From assembly GCF_030433895.1 (NCBI RefSeq), contig NZ_JARUXE010000021.1:21834-85833 (forward strand): a stretch of DNA of 64,000 nt, written 5' to 3'. The position numbers were made by a program, and so were the translations under genes. The notes under the pieces were generated by a model. That model made no database searches. It saw only the letters and a list, made by a program, of their open reading frames with translations, and was not told the origin of the DNA. Every line of letters begins with the position of its first letter. The first letter of the stretch is position 1. Source of the DNA: Arthrobacter sp. PsM3. GTDB lineage: Bacteria > Actinomycetota > Actinomycetes > Actinomycetales > Micrococcaceae. Positions 1 to 9,303 of the stretch are shown in pieces.

Positions 1-353
1 GCCCGGAAGATCCGGCGCTCGGCCCCCGCGGGGCAGTCTTCAAGGTGGCCCCTGACGACGGGGAGGTGAGGCTGGTGGCGGATGACATCATGTCACCCAC
101 AGGGCTGGCCCTGGACGACCATGGCGACCTGTATGTTGCCTCGCTGTTCGGCGAAGGCGTCCTCAGGATCGATCCGGATTCGGGTGAACAGACGGTGGTG
201 CTCGCCGCCAGTTTCGCCGCCGACGTGGACCTCCGCGGGGACACCCTCTACGCCACGGTCAACGCCCTGCCCGGTCCGGAGGGTCCGCCGGACGGCCAGG
301 TCATGTACGTGGGGCTCACGGACGGGCGGCACGACACTGCCACGCACAGCTGA
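1..353 (+). CDS. ScyD/ScyE-like beta-propeller protein, C-terminal fragment
   Basis: The reading frame is open from base 3, so this is the 3' end of a gene starting left of the window. About 116 residues are visible. They show the repeating pattern of NHL/SMP-30-like propellers: a conserved 'PTGLALDDHGDLYVAS' blade followed by 'VLRIDPDSG'. This is typical of the secreted ScyD/ScyE family of actinobacteria. The substrate or partner is unknown. The gene converges on rbfA and both end at a strong hairpin. The family call is by resemblance; a different NHL-repeat protein is possible. Confidence 0.6.
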   Translation, partial: PEDPALGPRGAVFKVAPDDGEVRLVADDIMSPTGLALDDHGDLYVASLFGEGVLRIDPDSGEQTVVLAASFAADVDLRGDTLYATVNALPGPEGPPDGQVMYVGLTDGRHDTATHS

Positions 354-375
354 CCGTACGGCCCCGGTCGCAGAC

Positions 376-413
376 GGACATGGCCGGTCCCCTGGCGGGG
401 GCCGGCCATGTCC
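376..413. terminator. Bidirectional hairpin terminator between scyD-like gene and rbfA
   Basis: The arms GGACATGGCCGG and CCGGCCATGTCC pair perfectly and extend inward through T-G and CCCC/GGGG, giving a 17-bp stem with a TGGC loop. It lies between two convergent stop codons. There is no clear U-tract on either side, so it is a GC-rich actinobacterial-type terminator. Confidence 0.75.
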
Positions 414-434
414 TTGCAGTCGTGTGTTGCTGGA

Positions 435-944
435 CTACTTGTTGCTGTCCTCGTCGACGTCGTCCTCGGTGTTGAGGTCAAGGTCCTCTTCATCGAAGTC
501 GTCCTCGTCGAGCTCCACGTCCTGCGGAATGTCACTCTTGTAGGGATCCGCGTCGCCGGCGTGCTTGGCGCTGGCAGCGAGTGCGGCCACTTCGGCGTCG
601 CGCTTCTTCGCGGCCCGGAGCAGTTCCTCCAGGTTGGAGGCGTTGACCGGAATCTGGTCGGCCACGAACTCCAGCGTGGGGGTCAGCCGGACGGTGATGT
701 TCCGCCCGACTTCCTGACGCAGCACGCCCTTGGCCTTCTCAAGCCCTTTGGCGGCCTCGGCCTGGACCAGCTGGTCACCGAAGACCGTGTAGTAGATCGT
801 GGCATGCTGAAGATCATTGGTCACACGCGCATCGGTAACGGTGACGCCCTCAAGCCGGGGATCCTTGACCCTCCGGCCCAGCGCCTCGGCAACAACAACC
901 TTAATCCGCTGCGCCAACTTGGCAGCCCGTGCGGGATCAGCCAT
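435..944 (-). CDS. rbfA: Ribosome-binding factor A
   Basis: RbfA binds the 30S subunit and helps mature the 5' end of 16S rRNA. The N-terminal two-thirds carries the family KH-like fold, with 'RVKDPRLEGVTVTDARVTNDLQHATIYYTV'-type sequence near residues 25-55. The last 40 residues are an Asp/Glu-rich tail. ATG at 944 is chosen because AGGAG sits five bases upstream; a GTG at 950 would overlap that ribosome-binding site. It is the last gene of the rimP-nusA-ylxR-infB-rbfA series, separated from infB by a long inverted repeat. Confidence 0.95.
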   Translation of the reverse strand: MADPARAAKLAQRIKVVVAEALGRRVKDPRLEGVTVTDARVTNDLQHATIYYTVFGDQLVQAEAAKGLEKAKGVLRQEVGRNITVRLTPTLEFVADQIPVNASNLEELLRAAKKRDAEVAALAASAKHAGDADPYKSDIPQDVELDEDDFDEEDLDLNTEDDVDEDSNK

Positions 945-1045
945 TTCCACTCCTAAAAATTTGGATGTACGACGGCGCGTTAGCGGCTGGCATACACCTG
1001 TTGGGTTTTCATTCCACGCGCCTAAGGCGAGTCTACGACGGACTC

Positions 1046-1210
1046 CCGTTGGATTCTTCCGGCGGCCCTTTGGAGCCGTGGAGGGGGCCCGGGAGTGGCA
1101 TGAGGCCTGCCGGAGCTGGGTGGCCGACGTCGTAAGACGTTGGCCACCCAGCGCAGGGGCGGGGCCCCCTCTACGGCGGAAAAGTGGGGGCCGCCGGAAA
1201 AATCCAACGG
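1046..1210. repeat. 165-bp multi-segment inverted repeat between infB and rbfA
   Basis: Three arm pairs nest around one centre: 1046-1068 with 1188-1210 (23 bp, one mismatch), 1075-1090 with 1162-1177 (16 bp, one G-T), and 1116-1131 with 1136-1151 (16 bp, one G-T, loop GTAA). Together they could fold the infB-rbfA intergenic transcript into one long interrupted hairpin. It may be a terminator/attenuator, an mRNA stability element or a MITE-like insertion. No open reading frame of interest lies inside. Confidence 0.85.
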
Positions 1211-1237
1211 CCCCGCACCTTGTAACGCTAAACCGAC

Positions 1238-4144
1238 TTAGACGCGCGGCTTTTCGCGCATCTCGAAGGTCTCGATGATGTCACCTTCGTTGATGTCGTT
1301 GAACGAGCCAAGACCGATACCACACTCGAAGTCCGTGCGGACCTCGGTGGCGTCGTCCTTGAAGCGCTTGAGCGTCTCAACGGTGAGGTTGTCACCAATG
1401 ACCTTGCCGTCGCGGCTGACACGGGCCTTCGCGTTGCGTCGGATAACACCCGAGCGAACGATCGAGCCTGCAATGTTGCCGAACTTGGAGGAACGGAACA
1501 CTTCGCGGACCTCGGCGGTGCCAAGCTGGACCTCTTCGTACTCCGGCTTGAGCATGCCCTTGAGGGCTGCCTCAATGTCATCAATTGCTGCGTAGATGAC
1601 GGAGTAGAAGCGCATGTCCACGCCTTCGCGGTCTGCCAGTTCGGCAACACGCTCGGCGGGCTTGACGTTGAAGCCGATGATGACGGCGCTGTCGACCGTA
1701 GCCAGGTTGACGTCGTTCTGCGTGATCGCACCGACACCGCGGTGGATAACGCGGAGCTGGACACCTTCGCCGACGTCGATCTTGAGCAGCGCGTCTTCGA
1801 GGGCTTCCACGGCACCGGACACGTCACCCTTGAGGATGAGGTTGAGGGTGTCGATCTTGCCATCGGCGACGGCCTGGTCGAAGTCTTCCAGGCTGATGCG
1901 CTTGCGGCGCTTGGCCAGGGCGGCGTTACGGTCCGCAGCTTCACGCTTCTCGGCGATCTGGCGGGCAGTGCGCTCGTCAGCGGTCACGAAGAAGGTGTCA
2001 CCGGCGCGCGGGACGTTGGACAGACCCAGTACCTGCACGGGGCGGGACGGGCCAGCCTCGGTCAGGGCGCTGCCGTCGTCGTCGAACATCGCACGGACGC
2101 GGCCGTGGGCCGTGCCTGCCACGATGGTGTCGCCGACGTGCAGGGTGCCGGACTGAACCAGGACGGTGGCAACAGCACCGCGGCCCTTGTCCAGGTTGGC
2201 TTCAATCGCGATACCGCGGGCGTCCTTGTTCGGGTTGGCGCGCATGTCCAGGGCTGCGTCTGCGGTGAGCAGAACGGCCTCGAGCAGCTCGTCGATGTTC
2301 AGGTTCTGGCGGGCAGAGACCTCCACGAACATGGTGTCGCCACCGTACTCTTCCGGAACCAGTCCGTACTCGGTCAGCTGGCCGCGGACCTTTTCCGGGT
2401 TGGCGCCTTCCTTATCGATCTTGTTCACGGCCACGACGATCGGCACATTGGCCGCCTGTGCGTGGTTGAGGGCTTCAACGGTCTGCGGCATAACGCCGTC
2501 GTCCGCTGCTACCACGAGGATGGCGATGTCGGTGACCTTCGCACCACGGGCACGCATGGCGGTGAACGCCTCGTGGCCCGGAGTATCGATGAAGGTGATC
2601 TTGCGATCGGTGCCTTCGTGGGCGTGGGTGACCTGGTAAGCACCGATGTGCTGCGTGATGCCGCCGTGCTCGCCCGCCATAACGTCGGACTTGCGGATGG
2701 CATCGAGCAGGCGGGTCTTACCGTGGTCAACGTGACCCATGACGGTGACAACCGGGGGACGTGCCTCGAGTTCCTCGTCGCCTTCGGCTTCCAGCTCGGC
2801 ATCGAAGTCGATGTCGAAGCCGGAGAGCAGCTCGCGCTCCTCATCCTCCGGGGACACGACCTGGAGCTTGTAGCCAAGCTCCTCGCCCAGCAGGGCGAAG
2901 GTCTCCTCATCCAGCGACTGCGTGGCGGTAGCCATTTCGCCGAGGTGGAAGAGGACGGTCACCAGTGCTGCGGGGTTCGCCTCGATCTTGTCGGCAAAGT
3001 CCGTGATGGACGAGCCACGGCGAAGCCGGACTACGGTGTTGCCGTCGCCGCGGGGCACACTCACGCCACCCAGCGACGGAGCACTCATCTGCTCGAGTTC
3101 CTGGCGCTTGGCACGCTTCGACTTGCGCTGCTTGCCGCGGCCTGCGCCGCCCTTACCGAAAGCACCCTGGGTGCCACCGCGACCGCGGCCACCCTTGCCG
3201 AAGCCACCGCCGGCCGGAGCGCCGCCACCGGCACCGGGAGCACCGGTACCTGGAGCGCCGCCCGGACGGCCGGGGCCGCGGGCTCCGCCGCCGGGACGGC
3301 CTGCACCAGCGGGTGCGGGACGTTCGGTGCGGTTAGGCATCATGCCGGGAGTCGGACGGTTTCCGCCGGCCCCTGCCGGACGGCCAGCGCCTGCTGCGCC
3401 GGCCGGACGCGGAGCACCCGGGCGTGCACCCGGAGCGCCGCCGGTGCGGGGAGCACCCGGACGGGGACCACCAGCGCCTGCTGCGGGACGCGGGCCGCCG
3501 GGGCGTTCGCCCTCGGTGCGGCTTCCGCCCGGACGCGGCATGCCCTGGGAAGGAGCGAACGGGTTGTTGCCCGGACGTGAGGGACGATCGTTGTCGCCGC
3601 CGCGGCCCCGGGGCATGCCCTGGGACGTAGCGAACGGGTTGTTGCCGGGACGGGGACCGCCCGGGCGGGGTGCCGAGCCACCCTGGCGTGCCGGAGCAGC
3701 CGGGGCTTCTGCCTTGGGTGCCGGGCGTGCGCCGGGCTTGGCGCCCGTGGACGGCGCGGCCGGAGCCTGGGCGGCGGGGGCTGCCGGTGCAGCCGGAGCC
3801 TGGGCGGCCGGAGCGGCACTGGGTGCCGGAGCAGCTGCTGCCGGAGCCGGAGCTTCAATCTTGGTTGCTGCAGCCGCCGGCGCTGTGGGTGCAGCCGGAG
3901 CCGGCGCGGGCGCCGGACGGGTTGCCGAGGGGCTGGCGGGTGCCTTGGGTGCTGACGCGGGCGCTTCGGACTTCGAAGCTGCTGCTGCGTCGGGGAACGC
4001 GTTGCGGAGTTTCCTCACAACGGGGGCCTCAATGGTGGAAGAGGCAGAGCGAACGAATTCGCCCAGTTCCTGCAGTTTGGTTACTGCATCTTTGGAAGTA
4101 ATACCGAGCTCTTTAGCAAGCTCATGTACGCGGACCTTGGCCAC
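1238..4144 (-). CDS. infB: Translation initiation factor IF-2
   Basis: IF-2 is the GTPase that brings fMet-tRNA to the 30S subunit and drives subunit joining. An IF-2 N-terminal domain (residues 1-50) is followed by about 300 residues of Ala/Pro/Gly-rich sequence, including two near-identical '[14 protein letters not shown]' motifs. The G domain starts near residue 470 with GHVDHGKT (G1), then DTPGHEAF (G3) and NKID (G4); the C-terminal domains follow. At 968 residues it is long but normal for Actinobacteria. The start is GTG at 4144 with AGGAG four bases upstream. Confidence 0.98.
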   Translation of the reverse strand: MAKVRVHELAKELGITSKDAVTKLQELGEFVRSASSTIEAPVVRKLRNAFPDAAAASKSEAPASAPKAPASPSATRPAPAPAPAAPTAPAAAATKIEAPAPAAAAPAPSAAPAAQAPAAPAAPAAQAPAAPSTGAKPGARPAPKAEAPAAPARQGGSAPRPGGPRPGNNPFATSQGMPRGRGGDNDRPSRPGNNPFAPSQGMPRPGGSRTEGERPGGPRPAAGAGGPRPGAPRTGGAPGARPGAPRPAGAAGAGRPAGAGGNRPTPGMMPNRTERPAPAGAGRPGGGARGPGRPGGAPGTGAPGAGGGAPAGGGFGKGGRGRGGTQGAFGKGGAGRGKQRKSKRAKRQELEQMSAPSLGGVSVPRGDGNTVVRLRRGSSITDFADKIEANPAALVTVLFHLGEMATATQSLDEETFALLGEELGYKLQVVSPEDEERELLSGFDIDFDAELEAEGDEELEARPPVVTVMGHVDHGKTRLLDAIRKSDVMAGEHGGITQHIGAYQVTHAHEGTDRKITFIDTPGHEAFTAMRARGAKVTDIAILVVAADDGVMPQTVEALNHAQAANVPIVVAVNKIDKEGANPEKVRGQLTEYGLVPEEYGGDTMFVEVSARQNLNIDELLEAVLLTADAALDMRANPNKDARGIAIEANLDKGRGAVATVLVQSGTLHVGDTIVAGTAHGRVRAMFDDDGSALTEAGPSRPVQVLGLSNVPRAGDTFFVTADERTARQIAEKREAADRNAALAKRRKRISLEDFDQAVADGKIDTLNLILKGDVSGAVEALEDALLKIDVGEGVQLRVIHRGVGAITQNDVNLATVDSAVIIGFNVKPAERVAELADREGVDMRFYSVIYAAIDDIEAALKGMLKPEYEEVQLGTAEVREVFRSSKFGNIAGSIVRSGVIRRNAKARVSRDGKVIGDNLTVETLKRFKDDATEVRTDFECGIGLGSFNDINEGDIIETFEMREKPRV

Positions 4145-4296
4145 ATTTCTCCTGTCTCGGTCCGCACCGAGCCAGGCACGAACCGTCTACTTCTTACTGC
4201 GGACCTCCGCCGCGAGTGCAGCTGAAAGGTCCATTGCAGAGCGCAACAAATATGTCATCGTTGCGCACTCATCGCTGGGAACTCATCGGGTTTCCA

Positions 4297-4638
4297 TCAG
4301 TTTTCTGACCCGCTTTCAGGTTGGACGGTTGTTGCTGCGGCCACCGGGGTGTCCACGGCTTGCGTGCCTGCCATGATCCGGCGTTCGACGTCGGCTGTTA
4401 CGGTAGCGCCGTCGAGGGCGCGTCCGAACGCCCGACGTTTGACCGCCAGTGCCAGGCACTTTTCGCTGGGGTGCAGCCATGCACCCCGGCCAGCCATCCG
4501 GCGTCGTTCATCCAGTACGACGGCGGTTGAACCGCTGCCGTCGGCGACGAGCCGGAGAAGCTGCGACCGCGGGCCCTTTTTCCGGCATCCGATGCAGGTA
4601 CGCTGCGGCTGATTCTCGAGGTGTTGCACGTGTGCCAC
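4297..4638 (-). CDS. ylxR: YlxR (DUF448) family RNA-binding protein
   Basis: This small basic protein of 113 residues contains the family signatures 'RTCIGCRKK' near the N terminus and 'GRGAWLHP' in the middle. YlxR family members have an RNA-binding fold and are almost always encoded between nusA and infB, as here; regulatory roles have been proposed. The start is GTG at 4638 with AGGAAG about ten bases upstream. The extended tail after residue 90 is poorly conserved. Confidence 0.92.
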   Translation of the reverse strand: MAHVQHLENQPQRTCIGCRKKGPRSQLLRLVADGSGSTAVVLDERRRMAGRGAWLHPSEKCLALAVKRRAFGRALDGATVTADVERRIMAGTQAVDTPVAAATTVQPESGSEN

Positions 4639-4938
4639 TTACGAGTATCTTCCTGCCAGTACATATCTGCCGTCCCCGGGTTTCCGGAGCCCGCCTGGCA
4701 AAGGGGTTGTGATCAACACCTTCGCCGGACTCAAACCCGGACGCGATGGGGACACGCGGATACCGGCCGTTAGGCGCGGTCATGTCTATTCTAGCCCCTC
4801 AAACGCCCGGGCCCCGAACTTGCGGGGACACGGGCAATGAGAGGCGGGCCCGAACCGGTGCCCTTTGGTTTGGGGCCCCTCTCGCTCAGACCCCTGAAGT
4901 CGAGGGCCCTGGAGTCCAGGGCCCGTGGCGTCGGGAGC
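4639..4938. other. nusA-ylxR intergenic region with GC palindrome
   Basis: This 300-base gap has no credible gene. Just after the nusA stop it contains a 21-bp palindrome at 4904-4924 (GGGCCCTGGA-G-TCCAGGGCCC). It may act as an attenuator or processing signal. The ylxR ribosome-binding site lies at its left end. Confidence 0.6.
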
Positions 4939-5919
4939 CTATTTGTCGCGGCTGACCGCGGCGTCCGAGACAATGTCGATCCGCCAGCCGGTGAGCTTGG
5001 CCGCAAGGCGGGCGTTCTGGCCTTCCTTGCCGATCGCGAGGGAGAGCTGGTAGTCCGGCACCACAACGCGGGCCGATCGGGTTGCCTCGTCCGTGATGGT
5101 GACCGAATTCACCCGTGACGGGGACAGTGCGCTTGCGATGAACGTTGCCGGATCGTCGCTGTAATCAACAATGTCGATCTTTTCGTCGTTCAGTTCGTTC
5201 ATGACCGCACGGACGCGCGAGCCCATCTCACCGATGCAGGCACCTTTGGCGTTGATGCCGGGGGTGTTGGCCTTGACGGCCATCTTGGTACGGTGCCCGG
5301 CTTCGCGGGCCAGGGCGACGATTTCCACGGAGCGGTCCGCGATTTCCGGAACTTCCATTTCGAAGAGCTTCCGCACGAGACCCGGGTGCGACCGGGACAG
5401 CGTGATGGAGGGCCCCTTGGTGCCGCGGTGCACGTCGATCACGAAGGCGCGGAGCCGGTTGCCGTGGGTGTACTTCTCCCCCGGCACCTGCTCGGGCGGC
5501 GGCAGCAGTGCCTCGACCGTGCCCAGGTTGACCTGGATCATGTGCGGGTTGTTGCCCTGCTGGATGGTTCCGGCCACGAGCTCGCCCTCGCGGCCCTTGA
5601 ACTCGCCGAGGACGTTGTCGTCCTCAACATCGCGCAGTCGCTGCAGGATGATCTGCCGTGCCGTGCTGGCCGCGATCCGGCCAAAGCCCGCGGGGGTGTC
5701 TTCGAATTCGCCGATGGGGGCGCCGTCGTCGTCGATCTCGGTGGCCCAGATGGTCACGTGCCCGCTCTTGCGGTCCAGTTCAGCGCGGGCCTTCTCGAAG
5801 GCTCCCGGCGTCTTGTGGTAGGCCACCAGCAGTGCCTGCTCGATCGTCGGAATCAGGAGATCCAGCGGGATTTCACGCTCACGCTCCAGGAGTCTCAGTG
5901 CGCTCATGTCAATATCCAT
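4939..5919 (-). CDS. nusA: Transcription termination/antitermination factor NusA
   Basis: NusA binds RNA polymerase and nascent RNA and affects pausing, termination and antitermination. The N-terminal RNAP-binding domain is followed by an S1 domain (about residues 125-195) and two KH domains, the second carrying '[19 protein letters not shown]'. At 326 residues it lacks the C-terminal acidic repeats of enterobacterial NusA, as is normal in Actinobacteria. Its ATG overlaps the rimP TAA by one base (TAATG), with GAGGAG just upstream, indicating translational coupling. Confidence 0.98.
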   Translation of the reverse strand: MDIDMSALRLLEREREIPLDLLIPTIEQALLVAYHKTPGAFEKARAELDRKSGHVTIWATEIDDDGAPIGEFEDTPAGFGRIAASTARQIILQRLRDVEDDNVLGEFKGREGELVAGTIQQGNNPHMIQVNLGTVEALLPPPEQVPGEKYTHGNRLRAFVIDVHRGTKGPSITLSRSHPGLVRKLFEMEVPEIADRSVEIVALAREAGHRTKMAVKANTPGINAKGACIGEMGSRVRAVMNELNDEKIDIVDYSDDPATFIASALSPSRVNSVTITDEATRSARVVVPDYQLSLAIGKEGQNARLAAKLTGWRIDIVSDAAVSRDK

Positions 5920-6536
5920 TAGGCCTCCTCAGAAGGTCCATTGTGTGCGTTCTCCAGGCCGGCCTCTTCGAGGTGGCTGAACTCTATCTCGACTTTTCCA
6001 CTACGGATCTTGTCGAAAGGAAGCTTGATGGGCTCGCCCTGCTTGGGCTTCATACCCTTCTTGACGGTGATCTCCGGGATTAGGGTGACGCCGTCGTCGT
6101 CGACGGACTGGACCCGGCCGGTGACGTTCTCGCCCTGCAGGACATTAACCTTGACCATCCGGCCGCGGGCGCGGTGCCAGTGCCGCTCTTCGGTGAGGGG
6201 ACGGCCGACGCCGGGCGAGGAAACCTCAAGCTCGTAGGGGCGTGCGTCGGTGCTGGGATCGTTGTCCAGGATGTCGGAGAGGGTCTTGGAGATCTCCGAG
6301 ATGACGTCGAGACCAACGCCGCCCGTCTCCTCCTGCGGCAGGTCCACCACCACGTGGACCACCCGGTTTGCTCCCGCGACGTGAATGGAAACGTCCTCCA
6401 GGTACAGCCGGTTTGCCAGGACTTCGGGCTCCAGGAGGGCATGCAGCCGCTCGGCCTCAAAGTTGTGAGCGGGTGCGGCGTCAGCCTTACCCGTCCCGGT
6501 CCGGTCTGTCGAAGTCGTGGCTTCTGCGTTGGTCAT
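5919..6536 (-). CDS. rimP: Ribosome maturation factor RimP
   Basis: RimP assists 30S assembly. The conserved '[14 protein letters not shown]' motif lies near residues 100-115, followed by the C-terminal Sm-like domain. The first 25 and last 20 residues are low-complexity extensions. It is the first gene of the nusA-infB series and its stop codon overlaps the nusA start. The divergent 88-bp gap to the DUF4439 gene must hold the promoter; TACTAG and TAGCCT boxes are visible there but were not assigned. Confidence 0.96.
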   Translation of the reverse strand: MTNAEATTSTDRTGTGKADAAPAHNFEAERLHALLEPEVLANRLYLEDVSIHVAGANRVVHVVVDLPQEETGGVGLDVISEISKTLSDILDNDPSTDARPYELEVSSPGVGRPLTEERHWHRARGRMVKVNVLQGENVTGRVQSVDDDGVTLIPEITVKKGMKPKQGEPIKLPFDKIRSGKVEIEFSHLEEAGLENAHNGPSEEA

Positions 6537-6624
6537 GATGCCGGCCGCCTCCCGCTAGATGATGTTGTGTGTACTAGCCTAGCGATTTTCCGGGCGCCGT
6601 GGTGCACTTCAGTTCCCGGCCGGC

Positions 6625-7824
6625 ATGACAACATGGTCTGTTGTGAAAGACGACAGCAGGGAAAAGCGGCGGCGGGAACTCCTTCCCCGCATCTCGCTCC
6701 TGGCCTGCCTCGGCCTTGTGGTCGTCAGCCTCGGCGTGGCTCTGAGTCCCCAAACCCCCGAGGAGCCCGCCGAACCGCCGTTTTCCGAACAGGCGAGGTC
6801 CGCCGCGCTGGCCGAGACCATGCGACTGAGGGCTGCCGGCGAGCAACTCAGCCAGTCCCCCTCCGCCGACGGGCAGCCTGCCGTGGCGCGCACTGTGAGT
6901 TTGCTGACAAGCCAGGCGCAGGCGCTCCTGGTCCCCGGCCTGGCGGAACCTGGCGCTTCCCCGCGGACCGGCAACGACACCACTTCGACTGCCCCTGCGG
7001 CTGCCGCCTCCGCGGCTTCGGCGTCCGGGTCCGCGGCCGCTCCCGCCTCCGGGCCCGCCTCCTCTGCGGCCGTTCCCGCCTCCGGGCCCGCCTCCTCTGC
7101 GGCCGTTCCCGCTTCCGCGGCCGCGCTGGCTCAAGAGCTGGCGGCCAGCGCCTCGCAGCGGCTCGCCGATGCTGCCGTGGCCGACGGCGGGATGGCCCGG
7201 CTGCTTGCCGCCGTCGGAACCGCCCAGTTGCTTCAGGCCTCCGCGCTCGCAGCTGCGGCAGGGGCTCCCGCTCCCGACGTGCCCGACCCGGCCGCACCCC
7301 AGCCGTCCGCACCCCAGCCGTCCGGAGTGTGCCCGAGCGCGTCGGCATCGCCCTCCCCCGTTGGTGCTTCAGCCGGCAATGACCCTGTCCCTGCTTCCCT
7401 CCCCGCAGCCCTGGCGGCGACCGTGGAGACCGAACTGGAAACCGTATACGGCTACCAGGTGGCGCTGACCCGGCTAAGCGGCGAAGCGGCCGCGCCGGCG
7501 TCGGAGCAGCTCGCCCGGCATGAGGCCCTCGCCACCGGAGCCGAGGCGCTGAGCAGGATGAACTGCGCACCGATTCCGCCGCGGGAAGCCGGATACACAA
7601 TGGCGCCTGGCTTCCTGGCCTCACCCTCGGCCGGACTCGGCGGGCTGGAGGCTTCGGCACTGCCTGTTTACGGCGACTTGGTGGCGCTGAGCGACGGTGA
7701 GACCCGTCAGTGGGCGATCTCCGGCCTGGTCGGCGCCGCCCGCCGGACCGCAATCTGGGGTGCCGACGCCGGGGCGCTTCCGGGCCTGGCGGCAGACCCG
7801 GACACCTTCCCCGAGCTTCCCTAG
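6625..7824 (+). CDS. DUF4439 (ferritin-like) domain protein, membrane-anchored
   Basis: An N-terminal transmembrane segment (residues 23-41) precedes about 200 residues of Ala/Pro/Ser-rich linker. A C-terminal helical domain begins 'ETELETVYGYQVAL', with 'WAISGLVGAARR' near the end, matching the actinobacterial DUF4439 ferritin-like family. Its function is unknown. The linker contains a 33-bp tandem duplication (7042-7107) and a short 'PQPSA' repeat. ATG at 6625 lacks a Shine-Dalgarno; GTG at 6643 is an alternative. Divergent from rimP. Confidence 0.75.
   Translation: MTTWSVVKDDSREKRRRELLPRISLLACLGLVVVSLGVALSPQTPEEPAEPPFSEQARSAALAETMRLRAAGEQLSQSPSADGQPAVARTVSLLTSQAQALLVPGLAEPGASPRTGNDTTSTAPAAAASAASASGSAAAPASGPASSAAVPASGPASSAAVPASAAALAQELAASASQRLADAAVADGGMARLLAAVGTAQLLQASALAAAAGAPAPDVPDPAAPQPSAPQPSGVCPSASASPSPVGASAGNDPVPASLPAALAATVETELETVYGYQVALTRLSGEAAAPASEQLARHEALATGAEALSRMNCAPIPPREAGYTMAPGFLASPSAGLGGLEASALPVYGDLVALSDGETRQWAISGLVGAARRTAIWGADAGALPGLAADPDTFPELP
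7042..7107 (+). repeat. 33-bp tandem repeat (two copies) in DUF4439 gene
   Basis: Two identical 33-bp units (7042-7074, 7075-7107) each encode the same 11 residues of Ala/Ser/Pro linker. A partial third unit follows. The period is a multiple of three, so copy change would keep the frame. Confidence 0.9.
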
Positions 7825-7932
7825 ACCCTCCAGCGCTCCCTCCATCCCTTCGGCTGCCTTTTACTCCTTCCTCTATTCCTGCCCGCGGCCGTCCGTCGTC
7901 CGGGGCGCCTTCCTCGGCTCCTTCGTCCCTCC

Positions 7933-8002
7933 GGGGCGGCTTTGGGATCGCTGAGCCTCGAATCCTGCTCTTAACCCAGCTTGTCCGCGCCAAAGTGCCC
8001 CC
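7933..8002 (+). repeat. 70-bp intergenic element, copy 1
   Basis: It begins GGGGCGGCTTTG and ends CAAAGTGCCCCC, with 'TTGTCCGCGC' just before the right terminus. Length is exactly 70 bp, as in the six other copies of the window. Confidence 0.85.
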
Positions 8003-8095
8003 ACTGCGCCGCCCCACGAGATCCTGGCCGAGAAACCGGAGCGGCGAGGACGTGGGGGCGGGGTGGAGGTTTCGACAACCGGGTGGCAACAGAGC

Positions 8096-8165
8096 GGGGC
8101 GGCTTTGAGGCCCGTAGGCCACGAACCCGGCCCAGAGGCCGGCGTGTCCGTGCCAAAGTGCCCCC
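8096..8165 (+). repeat. 70-bp intergenic element, copy 2
   Basis: It has the termini GGGGCGGCTTTG and CAAAGTGCCCCC, with 'GGCGTGTCCGTGC' before the right end. It starts 163 bp after copy 1. Confidence 0.87.
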
Positions 8166-8359
8166 ACTGCGCCGCCCCCACGAGGTCCTGGCCTAGAAAC
8201 CGGAGCGGCAAGGACGCCGGGCACCCAGGAGCTGTGGCGGCGAGGACACCGGGCACCAAGGAGCTGTGGCGGCAAGGACGCCGGGCACCCAGGAAGTTGG
8301 TCGGCAAGGAGGTTGGTGGCAGGGCGGAGTGGGAGGCGACAACCGGGTGGCAGCAGAGC

Positions 8360-8429
8360 GGGGCGGCTTTGGGATCGCTAGGCCTCGAATCCTGCTCTAA
8401 ATCCGGCGTGTCCGCACCAAAGTGCCCCC
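8360..8429 (+). repeat. 70-bp intergenic element, copy 3
   Basis: It has the termini GGGGCGGCTTTG and CAAAGTGCCCCC and the internal 'GGCGTGTCCGCAC'. The first half shares 'GCCTCGAATCCTGCTCT' with copy 1. Confidence 0.87.
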
Positions 8430-8548
8430 GCTGCGCCACCCCGACGAGGTCCTGGCCCAGGAATGGCGAGGCCTGCGGGAGGGGAAGCCGCGGCTTACTT
8501 AGGCTCGTAATACTGGTGGGGCGGCGGCGCCGGTGCTTTGCTGTAGGC

Positions 8549-9280
8549 ATGGACAGTCAAGCAGCCCCCACACAGCATGCGAATGAGCCCCACCACAACG
8601 ACATCGCGCACCGCCTTAATTGGCTGCGCGCAGGCGTGCTGGGCGCCAACGACGGCATCGTCTCCGTCGCCGCGATTGTGGTTGGCGTCGCCGGCGTCAC
8701 GACGGACTCCGGCCCCATCCTCATCGCCGGCGCCGCGGGCGTCGTGGGTGGCGCCATCTCGATGGCCCTGGGCGAATACGTCTCCGTGAGCAGCCAGAAA
8801 GACAGCCAGCAGGCGCTGATCGAGAAGGAACGCCGGGAACTGGCAGAACAGCCCGAGGAGGAACTTGAGGAACTCGCTGCCATCTACCAGGGCAAGGGCC
8901 TGAGCTCCGATACCGCGCGCACCGTGGCCCTGGAACTCACCGCCCATGACGCCCTCGCCGCCCATTTGTCCGCGGAACTGCACATTGACGAGACAGACAT
9001 CGTCAGCCCGTGGCACGCCGCCTTCGCCTCCGCCGCGGCGTTCCTGGTCGGTGCGATCCTCCCGATGCTTGCCATCCTGCTCCCGCCGGAGAACATCCGT
9101 GTTCCGCTGACCTTCGTGGCGGTACTCGTGGCCCTGGCACTGACCGGTGCCATCGGCGCCTGGATCGGTGGCGGTTCGAAGTGGAAGGCGGCTGTCCGGG
9201 TGGTGATCGGCGGCGCTGCTGCGCTGATCGCGACCTTCCTGATCGGCAGCTGGCTCGGTGCCAGCGGCATCACTGCCTGA
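8549..9280 (+). CDS. VIT1/CCC1 family metal transporter
   Basis: The family contains vacuolar iron and manganese transporters and bacterial membrane homologues. Visible features are the N-terminal 'RAGVLGANDGIVSVAAIVVG' segment, 'GAISMALGEYVSVSSQKDS' after the second helix, a charged Glu-rich loop (residues 85-115) resembling the metal-binding domain, and three C-terminal membrane helices. At 243 residues the length is typical. ATG at 8549 is chosen because the family homology begins shortly after it; the frame stays open further upstream through the repeats. Transport direction and metal are not shown. Confidence 0.88.
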   Translation: MDSQAAPTQHANEPHHNDIAHRLNWLRAGVLGANDGIVSVAAIVVGVAGVTTDSGPILIAGAAGVVGGAISMALGEYVSVSSQKDSQQALIEKERRELAEQPEEELEELAAIYQGKGLSSDTARTVALELTAHDALAAHLSAELHIDETDIVSPWHAAFASAAAFLVGAILPMLAILLPPENIRVPLTFVAVLVALALTGAIGAWIGGGSKWKAAVRVVIGGAAALIATFLIGSWLGASGITA

Positions 9281-9290
9281 TCACCGCAAC

Positions 9291-9296
9291 TACGCT
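9291..9296 (+). promoter_or_regulatory. Predicted -10 box (TACGCT) for leaderless kinase gene
   Basis: TACGCT ends seven bases before ATG 9304, and no ribosome-binding site lies between. This spacing puts the transcript start at the start codon. Confidence 0.5.
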
Positions 9297-9303
9297 GGAT
9301 CCG

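Larger units (their letters stand above)
7825..8548. other. 724-bp intergenic repeat region upstream of VIT gene
   Basis: No credible gene. It holds three 70-bp inverted-repeat elements separated by spacers that also repeat: each copy is followed by a segment carrying 'CACGAGGTCCTGGCC' and, for the first two, 'AAACCGGAGCGGC'; 'GACAACCGGGTGGCA' precedes the second and third. The second spacer is expanded by about 100 bp of short repeats resembling 'AGGAGCTGTGGCGGCAAGG'. Long open frames cross the region on both strands, but they follow the repeat composition and lack family features. Confidence 0.8.

Noticed and set aside
2922..4376. Long open frame on the plus strand opposite the infB N-terminal region
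   Set aside because: It is the antisense of Ala/Pro/Gly codons and has only repetitive Pro/Gly/Ala sequence; the minus-strand IF-2 is complete and conserved.
7933..8429. Possible CRISPR array
   Set aside because: Repeats are 70 bp with spacers that are themselves similar, and no cas gene is present.
7873..8550. 225-codon minus-strand open frame over the 8-kb repeat array
   Set aside because: Its sequence is three copies of the same repeat-derived peptide; non-coding repeats explain it better.
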